Of a stretch of 64,000 bases of DNA, positions 26,412 to 38,178 are shown one piece after another. Both the position numbers and the translations under genes were made by a program. Where the stretch lies: the NCBI RefSeq assembly GCF_901709675.1, contig NC_051092.1:12274491-12338490 (forward strand), in the 5' to 3' direction. The notes under the pieces were generated by a model that did no database searches, was not told where the DNA came from, and saw nothing but the letters and a program-made list of their open reading frames with translations. This DNA comes from Syngnathus acus. Lineage: Eukaryota; Chordata; Actinopteri; Syngnathiformes; Syngnathidae. Position 1 is the stretch's first letter; the number at the start of each line of letters is the position of its first letter.

Positions 26412-27032
26412 TTCTAATGGTTACCATTTTTGTCTTCCTGTTCTCAGTTGCTCCCGCCACCAGCTGGAAAGTTAGACACGCATGGCGTGAGAAAGTAGCC
26501 TCCTTGAATTTATTTATTTTTTATTCACTCATGTTTAAGTGTGTGTTTTGTGTGAGTCTGTGTGTATATGGTATTGCCATACGGTTCAAGTGAAATCTTG
26601 TGTTTAAGAGGCGTCCACGGTGTGTCCGAACGATGTCATCAGTTGCGTATTTTTCTTCTTAGTGGGCGCACACAAAAAAATGGTGTTGAATTTACTCAAT
26701 GATACATCCAGATAATTCTGTTGTGTGCAAGCACTTGACAAAATAAAATTGAATTCTAACGTCACAAAAAAAGTAAAAGAAAGATTATACTATAGTACAT
26801 ATACTATACTATACTATAGTACATATACGTTGTACTTCTATGAGCTTTTTACGCCTCTGTTGCAATGGCGCCATCTGTTGGTCTTATTGCGTGTCACAGC
26901 GGGAGCGATTGGATGAACAGACAATCTTAAGTATGAAAGGCAACATTTATAGTAAACATTTAACTTGAATAAGTAGTAGAGTAGAGGCCGAGATGATAGT
27001 GTTCAGTTTGTCATTTGCTACGTTCCATGAGA
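26412..27032. other. Intergenic DNA 3' of lectin A
   Basis: No gene recognised. The sequence includes a short local palindromic repeat (tatagtacatatac-type) near 26795-26828. Confidence 0.6.
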
Positions 27033-28413
27033 CTATTCATGTGTCGGTCTGATGCAAATGTATGGCTCCACATCCGTGCAGCTCGCAGTTGCCCAAAGTC
27101 CATCTTAAAGAAATAAATGTCTAAGTATAGCAATATTATGTTCTTGGCAAACTTTGATCACTGAGTTTACTTACCATCCTCATCGAGCACTACGCAGTCA
27201 CCAGTGCTGCTGTCTGGCTCGCTATTTGTAGTGTCAAAGTTAAGGAAAGTATTGTCTGAACCATCAGTCCATTCGTAGGTATCAGGCTGGAAAACAAGTC
27301 ACAAGTATGATATGAATGAGTTAAGTGTCAAGATTACGACTGCTTGGAATTGAATGTGCTGTTGGTTGGTCGCCATCTAGATTATGTTCTTTGAATCCTA
27401 CAATATTATGAGTCAACTTGGAGTTTGGGTTTGCAGGTGACTGAAGTGTTAATAAGTCTGTATAAGTTACTTTAAAGTGGGTTTATTCACAAAATTGAGC
27501 TGAAGTGCTCATTCCGCTTGTGTGACGTGTAACGTCAACCTAGATGGACGTGTTCTACTAGTTTCAAATGTCCCAACCTTGCAATGCGGACGAGGCACAC
27601 CTCAACAACTCTTTCCTACAACATGGTGGCAAGATTGATTCTGAAGGACACCTTCCATTTCTATGTGGCAAAAATGCCACTGCCAAACATAAGTGCTGGG
27701 ATTCAATCCGAAATGTATTGATGAATATTTTACCGTCGCTGTATCACTGAGTCCGATCCAGACTACGTCAGTATTACCACCCGCTATGGCCAGTTCCTGA
27801 ACGAATACATTTTCCAGGTCATTCTGGATGGAAACCAAATTCCCACCGAGAATGGTGCAGACTTCCTGATACAAAAAGAGAAACACATTTGATTTCACTT
27901 ATTTAGATCCGCCAGATACGCAGATTTGACTCTCAGCCAAAATGTTGAATCAACAGGCGAGGACTTCTCTGATTGTAAGAGCGGAAAACTGGTTAAGAAC
28001 TACAGTAGAAGGATTTCTTTCCATACCTGTGCATCGTCAAAGGTCCTTCCTTCATCTAGGTAGATGTAACAGTTACAGTTGAACTGACTCCAGTGTGGCG
28101 GACAGTTATTTACTGCGACACAATTGTCGATTCAGGAAGAAAATAAAAAATGTCAGTCAAATCAGATGTAACAAAACTAAGAAATTGTTCATTGAGTTAT
28201 ATACTGTAACTACTTACTTTGCTTATGGAATAGAATGAAAGACGACTGTAAAAAATAAGAAGCACATTTTTAGAATTAGACTGCAGAACAATGACGACAG
28301 AAATACATCATCGTGTTTAATTTCAGTCAGCGTGTTAGATTAGGACTTACGCCTCCAGTCAGCAGTCCGCAGATCACACAAAGGAGGCTCAAGAAGCGAA
28401 GAGAAAAGGCCAT
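27033..28413 (-). CDS. Secreted C-type lectin A
   Basis: This is a single-domain secreted C-type lectin of the fish-expanded group. Exons on the minus strand: 28413-28351 (signal peptide MAFSLRFLSLLCVICGLLTG), 28245-28218, 28112-28027, 27865-27734, 27286-27175 and 27103-27033, totalling 163 residues. The fold signatures are present: NCPPHWSQFNCNCYIY at the start, GGNLVSIQNDLEN, a WIGL core, WTDGS, and a closing CxxxEPYICIR. The usual calcium/sugar tripeptide position reads EPD rather than EPN, and the WND position reads WAT, so canonical calcium-dependent sugar binding is doubtful. Exon lengths and phases match lectins B and C, which lie about 15 kb away in the opposite orientation. Confidence 0.88.
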
Positions 28414-28572
28414 CTGCGCAATGAAAGAAAAACACGGCATGTTTCTAACCATAAAATATCAGTATTACATTTAAATCTTATCATGTGGGTGAGGGGGAAG
28501 GAATTACAGTGGGAAAACCCCCCCACATGGAATTGAGTTTCAAAATCAGGATGGAAAATTGTGCGAAGTTAC

Positions 28573-28630
28573 CTTTGCAGTCAAGATGCGTCTGATTGAG
28601 AAAGACAACGAGCAGCGTAATATATATTCA
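28573..28630 (-). promoter_or_regulatory. Lectin A core promoter and 5' UTR exon
   Basis: Upstream of the lectin A coding exon, on the minus strand, an AT-rich TATA-like stretch (tatatatta near 28625-28615) precedes a short non-coding exon whose 3' end (cttgactgcaaag, at 28573) is followed by gtaact. Lectins B and C have the same exon end (aagactgcaaag then gtaact), which supports this as a real first exon. The transcription start was not determined. Confidence 0.5.
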
Positions 28631-28967
28631 CTTGACAGAATTGGAATGTTGAATGTTTAGGTTGTCAAAGTCGCATGACACAAGAGAAGTATAATTTGTC
28701 GACAAACTATGAAGCACAATACTTTCCATCACTGCTATTATTTCTTTGCAATACAGGTTTTGGACTAAAGTGAGTCACTGCAAAAAAAAACAAGTTTTGG
28801 CCACTTTAAAGTTACATTTATGGCATATAGCAGTTCCGACACTTGGCAGAAATGTTTAAAAAACAAAACAAAAAAACAGTATACTTTTCATTTTACTCTC
28901 ACCATATTTAATTGAAATGACAATGGAATATCCACGGAGGAAACATATGTAACATATGTAACTCAAG

Positions 28968-29283
28968 CAGGGGTGTCAAACTCATTTTTGTCGAGGGCCG
29001 CATCATAATCATAGTTTCCTTCAGAGGGCCATTATGATATACAGTATAAGCTACACAACAAACTGATGAATAACAACAGTTTGGAAATCAGAGACGAGTA
29101 AAAACAGATATTTGAAAAAGATGCATGATAATAAAACTTGATCAATATCTCTATTTTTTAAAAGTGAAGACAATTTGCAATTTTAGTATTGACACAAGTT
29201 GATGCACAATTTGTCTTTGCGGGCCACATAAAATGATGTGGTGGGCCGTATCTGGCCCCCGGGCCTTGAGTTTGACACCTGTG
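28968..29283. mobile_element. hAT-type MITE
   Basis: Ends CAGGGGTGTCAAACTC and GAGTTTGACACCTGTG. The interior is clearly the same as the element at 41675 (gtatctggcccccgggcc near the right end). The flanking 8 bp are imperfect (aactcaag and ctctaaag). Confidence 0.8.
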
Positions 29284-29809
29284 CTCTAAAGTATGTATTC
29301 AGACTGGTTTATCAGGAAGATGTCAACATTTGTTTTTTGAGTATGGTCCTATGCATTAAGGAGGAGATTTGCAAGCAGCTAAAAAGTTTACCAAAAAACA
29401 AGTACGTATATAACAGTTTGTTCTACAATTGTTGTGTTTGGTGCATTGTTGTTGATTTTTTAACAAAATCCTCAATGATTTTTATATATTATAAGGGCCA
29501 GAGCAGCAAAAATACAAAATAAAATGAAATAAAATTAAAATTGAAATCCTTTTAAATTGTTTTATCAACCATAATCTAAGAGGAAAAAAACAATTGTGAT
29601 TAATCCAATTTTTTAGCCCAAAATGCTGATGTTTTTTGTTTGTTTTTTACAATGATGCACAGGTTGTTAAATTCTTTATATTCGACTTAATTATGATATT
29701 ACTGTATTATGTGCACAATGTTAGAAAGTGACTTATTGAAAAACACAAAATGTGCAAAGACAACAACTTGAGATGGGATGGATGGTCGGACGGACGAACA
29801 GATCGACCA

Positions 29810-31291
29810 TCACACTGAGTCCACGAGCTCCAGTAAAGGCCCAGTGTCTCCATCTGGTTCCTGTTGTATAGACAATGATGAGTCACATTTTGCTTCTTGG
29901 ACCAGAAGTGACACAAGGAAACAGCTGACCTGTGAGACACGGTCATACCCACGAACATGGGCTGTCGTACTCCCGTAGCGCTGGAGGCCTCTCCACGACA
30001 ACAAGACGATATAGAGGGACAGTATCAGACACAGCAAAGTGAACGCTACTGCACTGCCCTTAGCCAGGTATGAGCCGACAAGCTGAGAAGAGGAAGTAGT
30101 GAACAGTACGTTGACTTTTACAGTACAGCACAGTCATAGCTCAAGACATCTAGGGACTCACTTGTTTTCTTGTATTGAGCGTAGGTGGCCGCTGAGACGA
30201 GATGCAGTACCCTAACAGCAGGCTAGAACCAATCAGCAAGCAGAGGAGGTGAACACTCAAAAGGATAATGATCTGTGTAGAGCAAGGTTATTATAGAAAA
30301 GATTGAAAAAAACATTTTCGGTGATGCAAATGTGACATGACCAGCATCAGAAACCAGGTGATTGGTCGCTACCCGAGCACTTAGCACGTGATGTCATTTG
30401 CAGTCAACAGCAAGTGGCAAAAAACACGTTAAATACACATGAAAAATAATGAACTTATCAAATTGATTCCAGATACAATATTAAACATTTTCCTGTTGAA
30501 AATGGCTAAAGTGCACGACTCCTTTAATATTTGAATTCATACGATTAATAAGTAAATTGAGTTATGAGCTTGGAACAAATTAAACACGTGAATCAACACA
30601 GGGTTGTTTATGATATGATAGAGGTCGTATTGTTTTAATCAAACGCTTGCCTTGAGTTTATTGGCCTTCCTCTGAACTTCTACTGCCACACATCCAGCAG
30701 CCATGAACTGTAACAACAGCAACAAACGAGATTGTTCATGTGTGTCAAACGGTTAGCATGATCTGACGCTGACTCACAAGGATGCTGGACCACACCGGCA
30801 TCGTCATGGCAACGGAGCAGTCGTAGCTTACGCATGCATGGCACACGGCGGTCAACACGCAGACGGCGCCGCTCAAGAACTGCACCACCTATGTGCAAAC
30901 AACAGTGGTCCAGTAGGACAATGGAGAGACTGAACGAAAAGTTGCATTTTGGAAATCAAATGCATCTGCCTGGGATGTGCCCTACTGCTTTTTTTACATG
31001 ATCACGTGATGAAAAGTAGATTAAAGAAAGTGGTGAGCAAAACAGTCACTCAGTAGTACGAGAATGAGAAATATTTTTTTTCTTTAATCGTATCATCGTA
31101 TTTGTTTTGATTTGTTGCACCACAAATCAGGAGCGACTCACCCCGCTGACCAGCAGCCTGGTGTTGACCACTGAAGAGAACCAACGATGAATCCTGGCGT
31201 GGTGCAGGTTCTGCTGCTCAGTGAGCCTCGTCTGTGGGCGCTCTTTGAAGAACACCTGGTACAGACCCTCTTGGAACATGTTCTCACTCAT
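29810..31291 (-). CDS. Four-pass transmembrane protein, family not identified
   Basis: Six minus-strand exons join in frame to 210 residues: 31291-31142, 30888-30778, 30707-30651, 30272-30162, 30082-29930, 29860-29810. I do not recognise the protein. It has a polar N-terminus (about residues 1-40), then four hydrophobic spans: about 42-68 (LLVSGVVQFLSGAVCVLTAV), about 80-93 (short), about 107-131 (IIILLSVHLLCLLIGSSLLL) and about 150-172 (AVAFTLLCLILSLYIVLLSW). A short cytoplasmic tail ends GPLLELVDSV. The layout recalls MS4A or small TMEM tetraspan proteins, but lacks the CCG motif of classic tetraspanins. The ATG follows directly after an acceptor (gcatagcag), so a non-coding first exon probably lies upstream. 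Intron 3 uses a GC donor. Confidence 0.75.
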
Positions 31292-33353
31292 CTGCTATGC
31301 AGACCAGAAACGTCAAGACCATGTCTGCAGCATGGTAAGCTTTTCAACACAACTTCCAAGTGGCAGAAGCTCAAGCATTGAAGCGTTTTTGCCATTGTTT
31401 TCAGTTCAGGTCAGCCGCAGCCACTCACGGTTTGCAATCCGAAAGTAACTTAAAAGATTTTCATTCTGCTGAATGCATACCTTCAATAAGAAATGTGAAG
31501 ACTCACTCGGTTGCTTCTCAAGACTGCGAAGCAGGCCCAAGTTCAAAGTTCACTTCTCAGCAGGTTAAGGTAAGCAAGGTTAAAGTCCACCCAAGAGGAA
31601 ATGATTCCACTGGTTTTTTTTTACTTTCACTTTATATTCTATGTCTTTTTAAAGGTAAAACCTCAGTGGCCTGGAAAAATATGCATGGATATTTTTAGTA
31701 ATGTGACTATTTTTTATTGTTACTTATTTTAGATGGTTAATGTCCTTGGATGTTTTATGATGCTTGAGCTTTTGCTTTCTGTATTGTTTGCCATTAAGTG
31801 TTGACATTTCTGCAAATGCTGTATCCTCTCAGGTTTTTTTTCTTTCCACTGAGTAGTTGTGCTTTATATTTTCATAGTGGATAACCTCTTTATATTTGAG
31901 TGACATCACTGCTTCACAAAATGTGACAATCCCTCTCGTGGTGGCTTTGCGCGGATGTCGTTCGTTCACAGACCAGACACAGTGGGAGTGAACTTCTGCT
32001 CCGGAGGGAATCTAAAGCCTCTTCAGAATTCACAAATAAAAAGTGACCACATTTTTAAGAAACCGTCAACAGACCAGCACACAACACATCTTTACATCAT
32101 ATACATCTTTTATTCTTCCCTTCAATGACTGTAAAGTCAAATTATACAGTGACACAGAGGAGAGAATATTTACATTCAAGTGTAAAACATGGATTGTCGA
32201 CTGAGTCACAGTTTTGCCATCATAGAAATGAGATTCACGATGGAAGAAAAACAGGCAATCAAAACTATCATTGTGCGCATTGTTCTCAACATGTGACACG
32301 CTGCAAATAAAAAAGCCCCATATAGCTACAGTAGAAAAAAATCATTTAATGTCCATTTGTAAAATGTAATCTGGCCACTTCTTCACATTATCTGAGCTTG
32401 ACCTGATATGATACATTCTGAAACATAAAGCCTGTCAAGTATCAATACCAGTAGCAGTTTGTGCATTTGGTCCCAGGGTCTTCAATATTAAATGCATGAA
32501 TTAAATCGATATGAAAATATTAAAATATTTTTGCTTTATCACATACATACATTTAAACATTAAGATCTGGCATTGTGTCTCAACGTATTTGAACACTCAA
32601 TCCCATTAACTCGAACCTTTCTGGCAATTTAAATAAAGCGTAAACAAGTGAGCCACATGAAACGACTTAATCACATAGGCTAGCCTTTGATTTTGATTGT
32701 CTGTTGAATATTTTCAGCCCTAACAGAGTGTGTCAAAGAAACACAACCCTGTTACTCATATAATCAGAAACTTACATACTGTATTTATCTTTTGTTTTTT
32801 TATGACGTAGCTAAGTTTGTGCTTGACTAGTTAGCATATCAGGCAGCATTTCATCTTGAGCAAAACAGCAGCAATTTGTAACCCTTGCAATCCTGCTACT
32901 ATGTACAGTAACAATAAAATTAAAATTGTAGTAAAATAAATGGAACTTTAATTGAAAAGGATTTATTCAGAAATATTTTTTAATGTGTTTCTGTGGCTTA
33001 CGTATCTCAAAGCGCTGTGCTAAACACAGTATATGACAAATTAAATATCTCACTAAAAAAAATGCACTGTTGATGGTTGAGCTAGATACATTTTCTTGAG
33101 GAAGAAAAATATTGAATGAATGGTCTTTTTTAAAATATATATATTTTAAATAATAACTTTATAGAAATGCTATTTTAATTGTTTTTGCCAACTCTTGAAT
33201 GACCCATAGGCTGAAATCTGATTGGACCAAAAAACATCTCATCTAAAAATGAAAGATGCGCTCCAAAATGAAGACAAAAGATAAATTAATACAATTTGAT
33301 TAGACCAGTCTTAGAATTCAAGTGTCCTTCTGTTGAAAACATCACGCCACCCA
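31292..33353. other. Intergenic DNA between the tetraspan-like gene and pdp2
   Basis: No coding exon recognised. It should hold the 5' non-coding exon and promoter of the minus-strand four-pass gene on the left, and the pdp2 3' UTR on the right (32-33.3 kb, AT-rich). Confidence 0.5.
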
Positions 33354-36300
33354 TCAATCAATCTGCGTGTTCAGATACACCACAATGGCCGTGATGTCGT
33401 CACGGTACATGCGAGCCAGGTCCTGCGGCAGGGCCAGCATGGACGCCAGCTTCTCGTGGCACAGCTCGCCGTACTCACCGGTGCCCAGGGCGTGCCGGAT
33501 GAGGTGCGTGGCGGCGTTAGCGTCAGAGGCGGGTGAGGCGCGGGCCTGGCGCTTGAGAAGGAGCTGATGCAGCTGGCCCAACTTCAGCTGACGTTCCGAC
33601 TGAGAGATGGGAGACTGGGGGATGACATTTAGGGAGGTTTGTGTTTTGTTGTTCAAACAATGGAGGCATCACTGATTAATATGCTTGATTTTAGAACATT
33701 AGAATCTTTGTTGGTTGTTTATATCGGCGGCTGGAAAAGCTTATCTAAAGGCATCCATCTTGTGACCATGCACACCTGCAGGTGAAGGCCGCTCAGGTGC
33801 TCGCCAACCAGCCGCACAGCGTCCTGGCTCCTCAGCTCGTCCCACAGGCCATCGGTGGCCAGGATCAGGAAGCGGTCCTGTGGCCTCACTTTGTGGTATG
33901 TCACCTCCGGAGTCGCGTCGAGGTACGGTGGCGTCAGGTAGTTGGGCAGCGTGTAGTGGTAGAGGTTGAGCGAGTCGGGGTGGACGTCGGACTCCAGGCT
34001 AGCTAGGATGCTCCGTTGCAACTCATGGCTCCACTTGAACCTCACATCCCCAAATGCTCGCGAGGGCATCAAAACCTGATGATGCACCCCCCCCCCAAAA
34101 AAAGATGCAATTTTATTCAAAGCTGGATATGACGTTAAAATGGTGCCAAATTATTTTATTCAGAAAAGTCAGATTACCAGTTTTAGTTATTTTTCTCCTT
34201 CACCAAACAAGCTTTTACTTTTCTGCTGTTAGGTTTGATACCAAAGGGAAGAAAATCTCTTCAAAAATCTTTCTGACTTAGAAGCACACATCACTCAGAG
34301 GGAAAAAGTTTTTAACTCATTAAAGACTGCTTTTGAAATGGAAAAAATGGACATCATATCTGCTTTCCACCATGCTATGTTCAAGAATGTGAAACCATAA
34401 AAAATTGCAAAATAGCAATGGCACAAGTGATGGACCGAGTGCACTTTACCCAATTGCTAATTTGGCAACATTGACTATGCTTTGGTAAACTAAAAGTGTG
34501 CTCAAAATAATAGTAGTAAATTAATGTATGCAAAGCTCAAAATATTTATATTGTACTCTATTTGTTTTTTCCATTTCTTAATGAAGAAAATGGCGATTGG
34601 GTTACTCAAAACGATGGCAGTTTTTTAAGCACAAGCAACTCTGGAAGTACCCCCCTCCCAAAAATCATCACTCACCCCTAAAATTCTGTCATCCGTGACC
34701 ACAGTCTGCCTTTCTGAGGGTGGGTGTTGGGCCCTGATGCGCTCTAGCTCAGCCTGATTCTGGCAATTGTGGTCCTGAGAAAGAGGCACAGCGGTCCATG
34801 TGCCGTCGGCTTCCTGAACGCCCAACACTGCTCTGCAGTCGCCAGCGTTCGCCACATGGATGCCCTTCGGGCCGACGTGAGCAACACAGGCTGTAGACCC
34901 GGCGAAGGCAACCTGGAAGCAATCATACATTAGCCCAGCACAATGGTGTCACATTCATTTTTACAGTGCATAGACTTAATTAGGTTTTCTGTTATGATGT
35001 GTTCAAAAATATACAATGAAATATACGTGAAAAATGATCAATTTAAGGGGAAAAAAACTGCAAAATGAATGCAACCAGATTTACAAGTCTTGAAAATGTA
35101 AATACCAGAAGGTATTTAAAAAAAAGAGTGGCGCAGGCTGCCCACTATGTCAGCCATGGGCCATACTGTGACCAAACCTATAAATATTAGGACGCTACCT
35201 GGATGGCAGTGCTTTTCATCAAGTCATTGGACAGAGGAACTTGAGCCTCTAAGGAGATGTCGGCATCCAGACGCTTGAAGGCATAATGCATGGCATCTGA
35301 AGGGCTGGGGGCAAAAAAGACAATACCTCCTGTCTGGATGTCATATCTGTATCTACTGTAACTCTCTCTCAATCAATTAAGGTTTGTAATCTAGTATTTG
35401 TGTTAAGGAGACATTGAGCACATACCACATGCCTTCCTCATGTTCGTGGCTGTCCAGAAGCTCCTGCCAGAAGACTCGGAGGTGGTGGATGTAGAGTGAA
35501 GCCGAGTCGCGGTAATTAAAGTCGGTGTGGTGCTTATACCAGCGCAAGACGGGCGGGACGGGCCTGCCGCGTTCCATGCACGTCTCCAGCTCCTCCAGAC
35601 TGCCCTTGGGCATCATGGCGATGGTGATGTAGTACAGAAGGCGCTCACTGACCGCCTGCGCGCAAGCCCAGCCACCATGGCCATCGAAGATGCCAAAGAG
35701 TGTGCCCTTTGCCTAGGGAGAGGCATTCCCTCCTTACAACTTAAGCGAGGTGCACAAATGAAGACAATCTAGACATATCTCAGCTATTTCACTCTGTTTG
35801 GATCAAAGTTAGCAATGACTCTTATGTTTCTATGGAATTAGCCCAAGTGAAAATCCTGTAGTTAGGTGTGTTAATTTTTTCCCTACCTCTCAAAACGAAA
35901 AAGGTCAGGCAGACAATTGTAAAGTTTAAACTTGCTTAATGTTTTTGATAGCAAACCCTTAAAGGTTGGATCAACACAGAGTTTGACCGAGCCACTGAAT
36001 TAACCTTTAGACATGGTATGGTCCGGGTCAATTTTGACCCAGACCAAGAATATCCTCACGTGTCAAACTACAATCTACAGATAAGTCGCACTGTTGGAGA
36101 GGTGTCCACCATTTAATAAGACAACAGGAATTCAAAGTGGCACGGAAATAAAATACCTGCAAACAGGTGGCTGCGCTGCGGCGGTCTTCATTAGGCGTAT
36201 TGGCGGCTAAATAGTTGCTCTCAAACCTTCGCACAAGGCTGAGCCCTCGGACATCAAACTCTGGCACAATCACACTCTGCAACACAGGTGAAAAAAGCTG

Positions 36301-36904
36301 GAATGGAAATTCACCAATTCACAGTACTTTTTCCTCAACATTATCGAATGCATCAAAACAGTCTCTGCTAACCGATTCATTGCAATTAAAAGAAATATTT
36401 GAATTTAAAAACAAGCTTTCTAGGCGATAAATGAACAAAAACAAAAAAACCATGTCATGTCAATTAGACAAATCAGTAAGTTGTGCAGTATCTGGGAGTC
36501 AAGGTGACAGCAGAGTTGATCCCCAGTGTATCTACAGTGTTACCTGCTCATTTGCTCGAAGTATACTGTCGATCTGCATTCGACTGGGCTGAAAGTCAAA
36601 ATCCTGATGTGTTGACAGCTGACGTCCACTTTGAGTAGTCAACGGAACACATGTGCACAACTTGTGCTCACTTCTTCTGATCGACAGATTCCAGCAGGAC
36701 GAAGAGTGACGATGCTGGTGTGCTTGCTTGGGGAACACTGCGGGAGGGCGATACTGAGGAGACACCCCCCAAAACATCCCTCGTTAAAATGAACAATTGA
36801 GTATTGAGTCAAAAAGACGAAATAAGTACCTGTAGTGCATTTGGGATGTCGCTGCCTCTTCTTGACGCTCGTTCAATGATGCTGGCGTACGAACGCCTCA
36901 ACAT
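33354..36904 (-). CDS. pdp2: Pyruvate dehydrogenase phosphatase catalytic subunit 2
   Basis: A mitochondrial PP2C-type phosphatase that dephosphorylates and reactivates the E1 subunit of the pyruvate dehydrogenase complex (family knowledge). Eight exons: 36904-36830, 36753-36544, 36276-36157, 35712-35426, 35304-35199, 34912-34676, 34075-33776, 33614-33354; 531 residues. The N-terminus MLRRSYASIIERASRR is basic and amphipathic, as expected of a matrix-targeting peptide. PP2C metal and catalytic motifs are intact: NEDRRSA, GIFDGHGGWACAQAVSERL, ANAGDCRAVLGVQ, SRAFGDV, FLILATDGLWDEL and ARMYRDDIT. Features such as LRVFWQELL and LNLYHYTLPNYLTPPYL favour PDP2 over PDP1. The exon 4/5 junction assumes acceptor ccccag at 35305, which keeps the frame; the nearer cttcag would give a stop. 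The C-terminus is shorter than the human GAYYKGG tail. Confidence 0.93.
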
Positions 36905-38178
36905 TTCTTATAACGTTAAAGCAATTGTTAACTTAACCAATAGTTTGCCTGCGTATAGATAGCAAAAGGGGAGCGTTAGGTACGCGCAACGAAATTAGCC
37001 GAAAGGTGAAATCATATTTGTTTTGTTATCTATACAGGTTACACGGGCTAACGTTAGCGTCGCGTGCTAGTTCAGCGTAATCACGACTTTTGTATTATTT
37101 AAAACTCAAACCAGAGCGTCGTTATATGAATTATAAAATACGGCGCAAATAAATAAGTTGTCACGTATTAAAACACACACAAGGGGGTTTAGTAAAGTCG
37201 TGAACAGAGGGATGTCAAGAACAGCTAAGGCACGTGACTATGACGTAAAATAATCGTCACAGATGACGTATGTTCCGGGCGGAAATTGTTGAATTTTGTA
37301 ATATGAAGAACTAGTTCAAATTCTAAATATGTACATCTGAATTGACTGTATGAAAATAGCACAATTAATAAGTGGATGATTGGGTAATCACCGTGGATTA
37401 AATGAAGATAAATTAATTAAAAAAAAAAAAAAAAAGGTCCTCGGACGCCATTTTTTATTTTATTTGCGTGTGTGCAGCTAGGTGAAGGAAGTGGAGTCCC
37501 AAATCATTAGTTTAACGTTAATTACTCGCCCACAAAAAAACAACAACACTTATACAGTCGCGGTAAACATTTTGATTAAATTTCTAGTCCATATCACACA
37601 CAAGTAACGTATACCTTTAAACTAGACTAAGGTAAGGTAAAGGTGAGCATTTGTGATGTTGCGATGGTAAATATATTAATTTACTTCATGTCTTGGCAAG
37701 TAATGCATCACTTAGGAGTTGAAACCACAGAAACAGCTCAGAAGAACACAGATGATGCAGTGATTTACACCAGCAGCCGTAACAGTGAGTTATACATATA
37801 CACAGTAATCCCTCGTTTATCGCGGATAATTGGTTCCAAAAACCACCCGCGATAAGTGAAATCCGCAAATTGTGACTCATGCCTATTTCACTGCGCCTCT
37901 GACTGTGCCGCTGTGGCCTGACCGGCTCTGTATTGTCTTTTTGTTCTGAAACCATAACACAATGCACTGTGAAAAAAAATTCCGTGAAGCAGCAAGGCTG
38001 TGAAAACTCTGTTATAGCGAGGGATTACTAAAATATTTCCTGTCTGTCACTCGGACACTGCCATGGATAAACACATATATGTATATACTTTGGACATGCT
38101 CAGCACACCGATGATCCCTCAGGGCACAATTAGGTTGGGAATCATTAACAGAGGCTGTTATGTTGTTTCGTGGTTGTG
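36905..38178. promoter_or_regulatory. Shared intergenic region between divergent pdp2 and terb1
   Basis: About 1.27 kb separates the pdp2 and terb1 start codons, which point away from each other. No coding exon was recognised here. Contents: a unique stretch with several CG dinucleotides (36960-37290), poly-A near 37420-37435, and an inverted-repeat MITE at 37804-38029 ending 150 bp before the terb1 ATG. Non-coding first exons are possible on both sides. A shared bidirectional promoter is inferred from layout only. Confidence 0.4.
37804..38029. mobile_element. Short inverted-repeat MITE
   Basis: Ends AGTAATCCCTCGTTTATCGC and ATAGCGAGGGATTACT are inverted copies. The interior has the gataattggttccaaaaacc motif common in fish genomes. 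It lies between pdp2 and terb1, 150 bp before the terb1 ATG. Confidence 0.7.

Noticed and set aside
37643-37800. Possible upstream coding exon of terb1 (frame from 37661)
   Set aside because: No match to TERB1, and the ATG at 38179 already gives the expected N-terminal TKTDLRLLLEC start.
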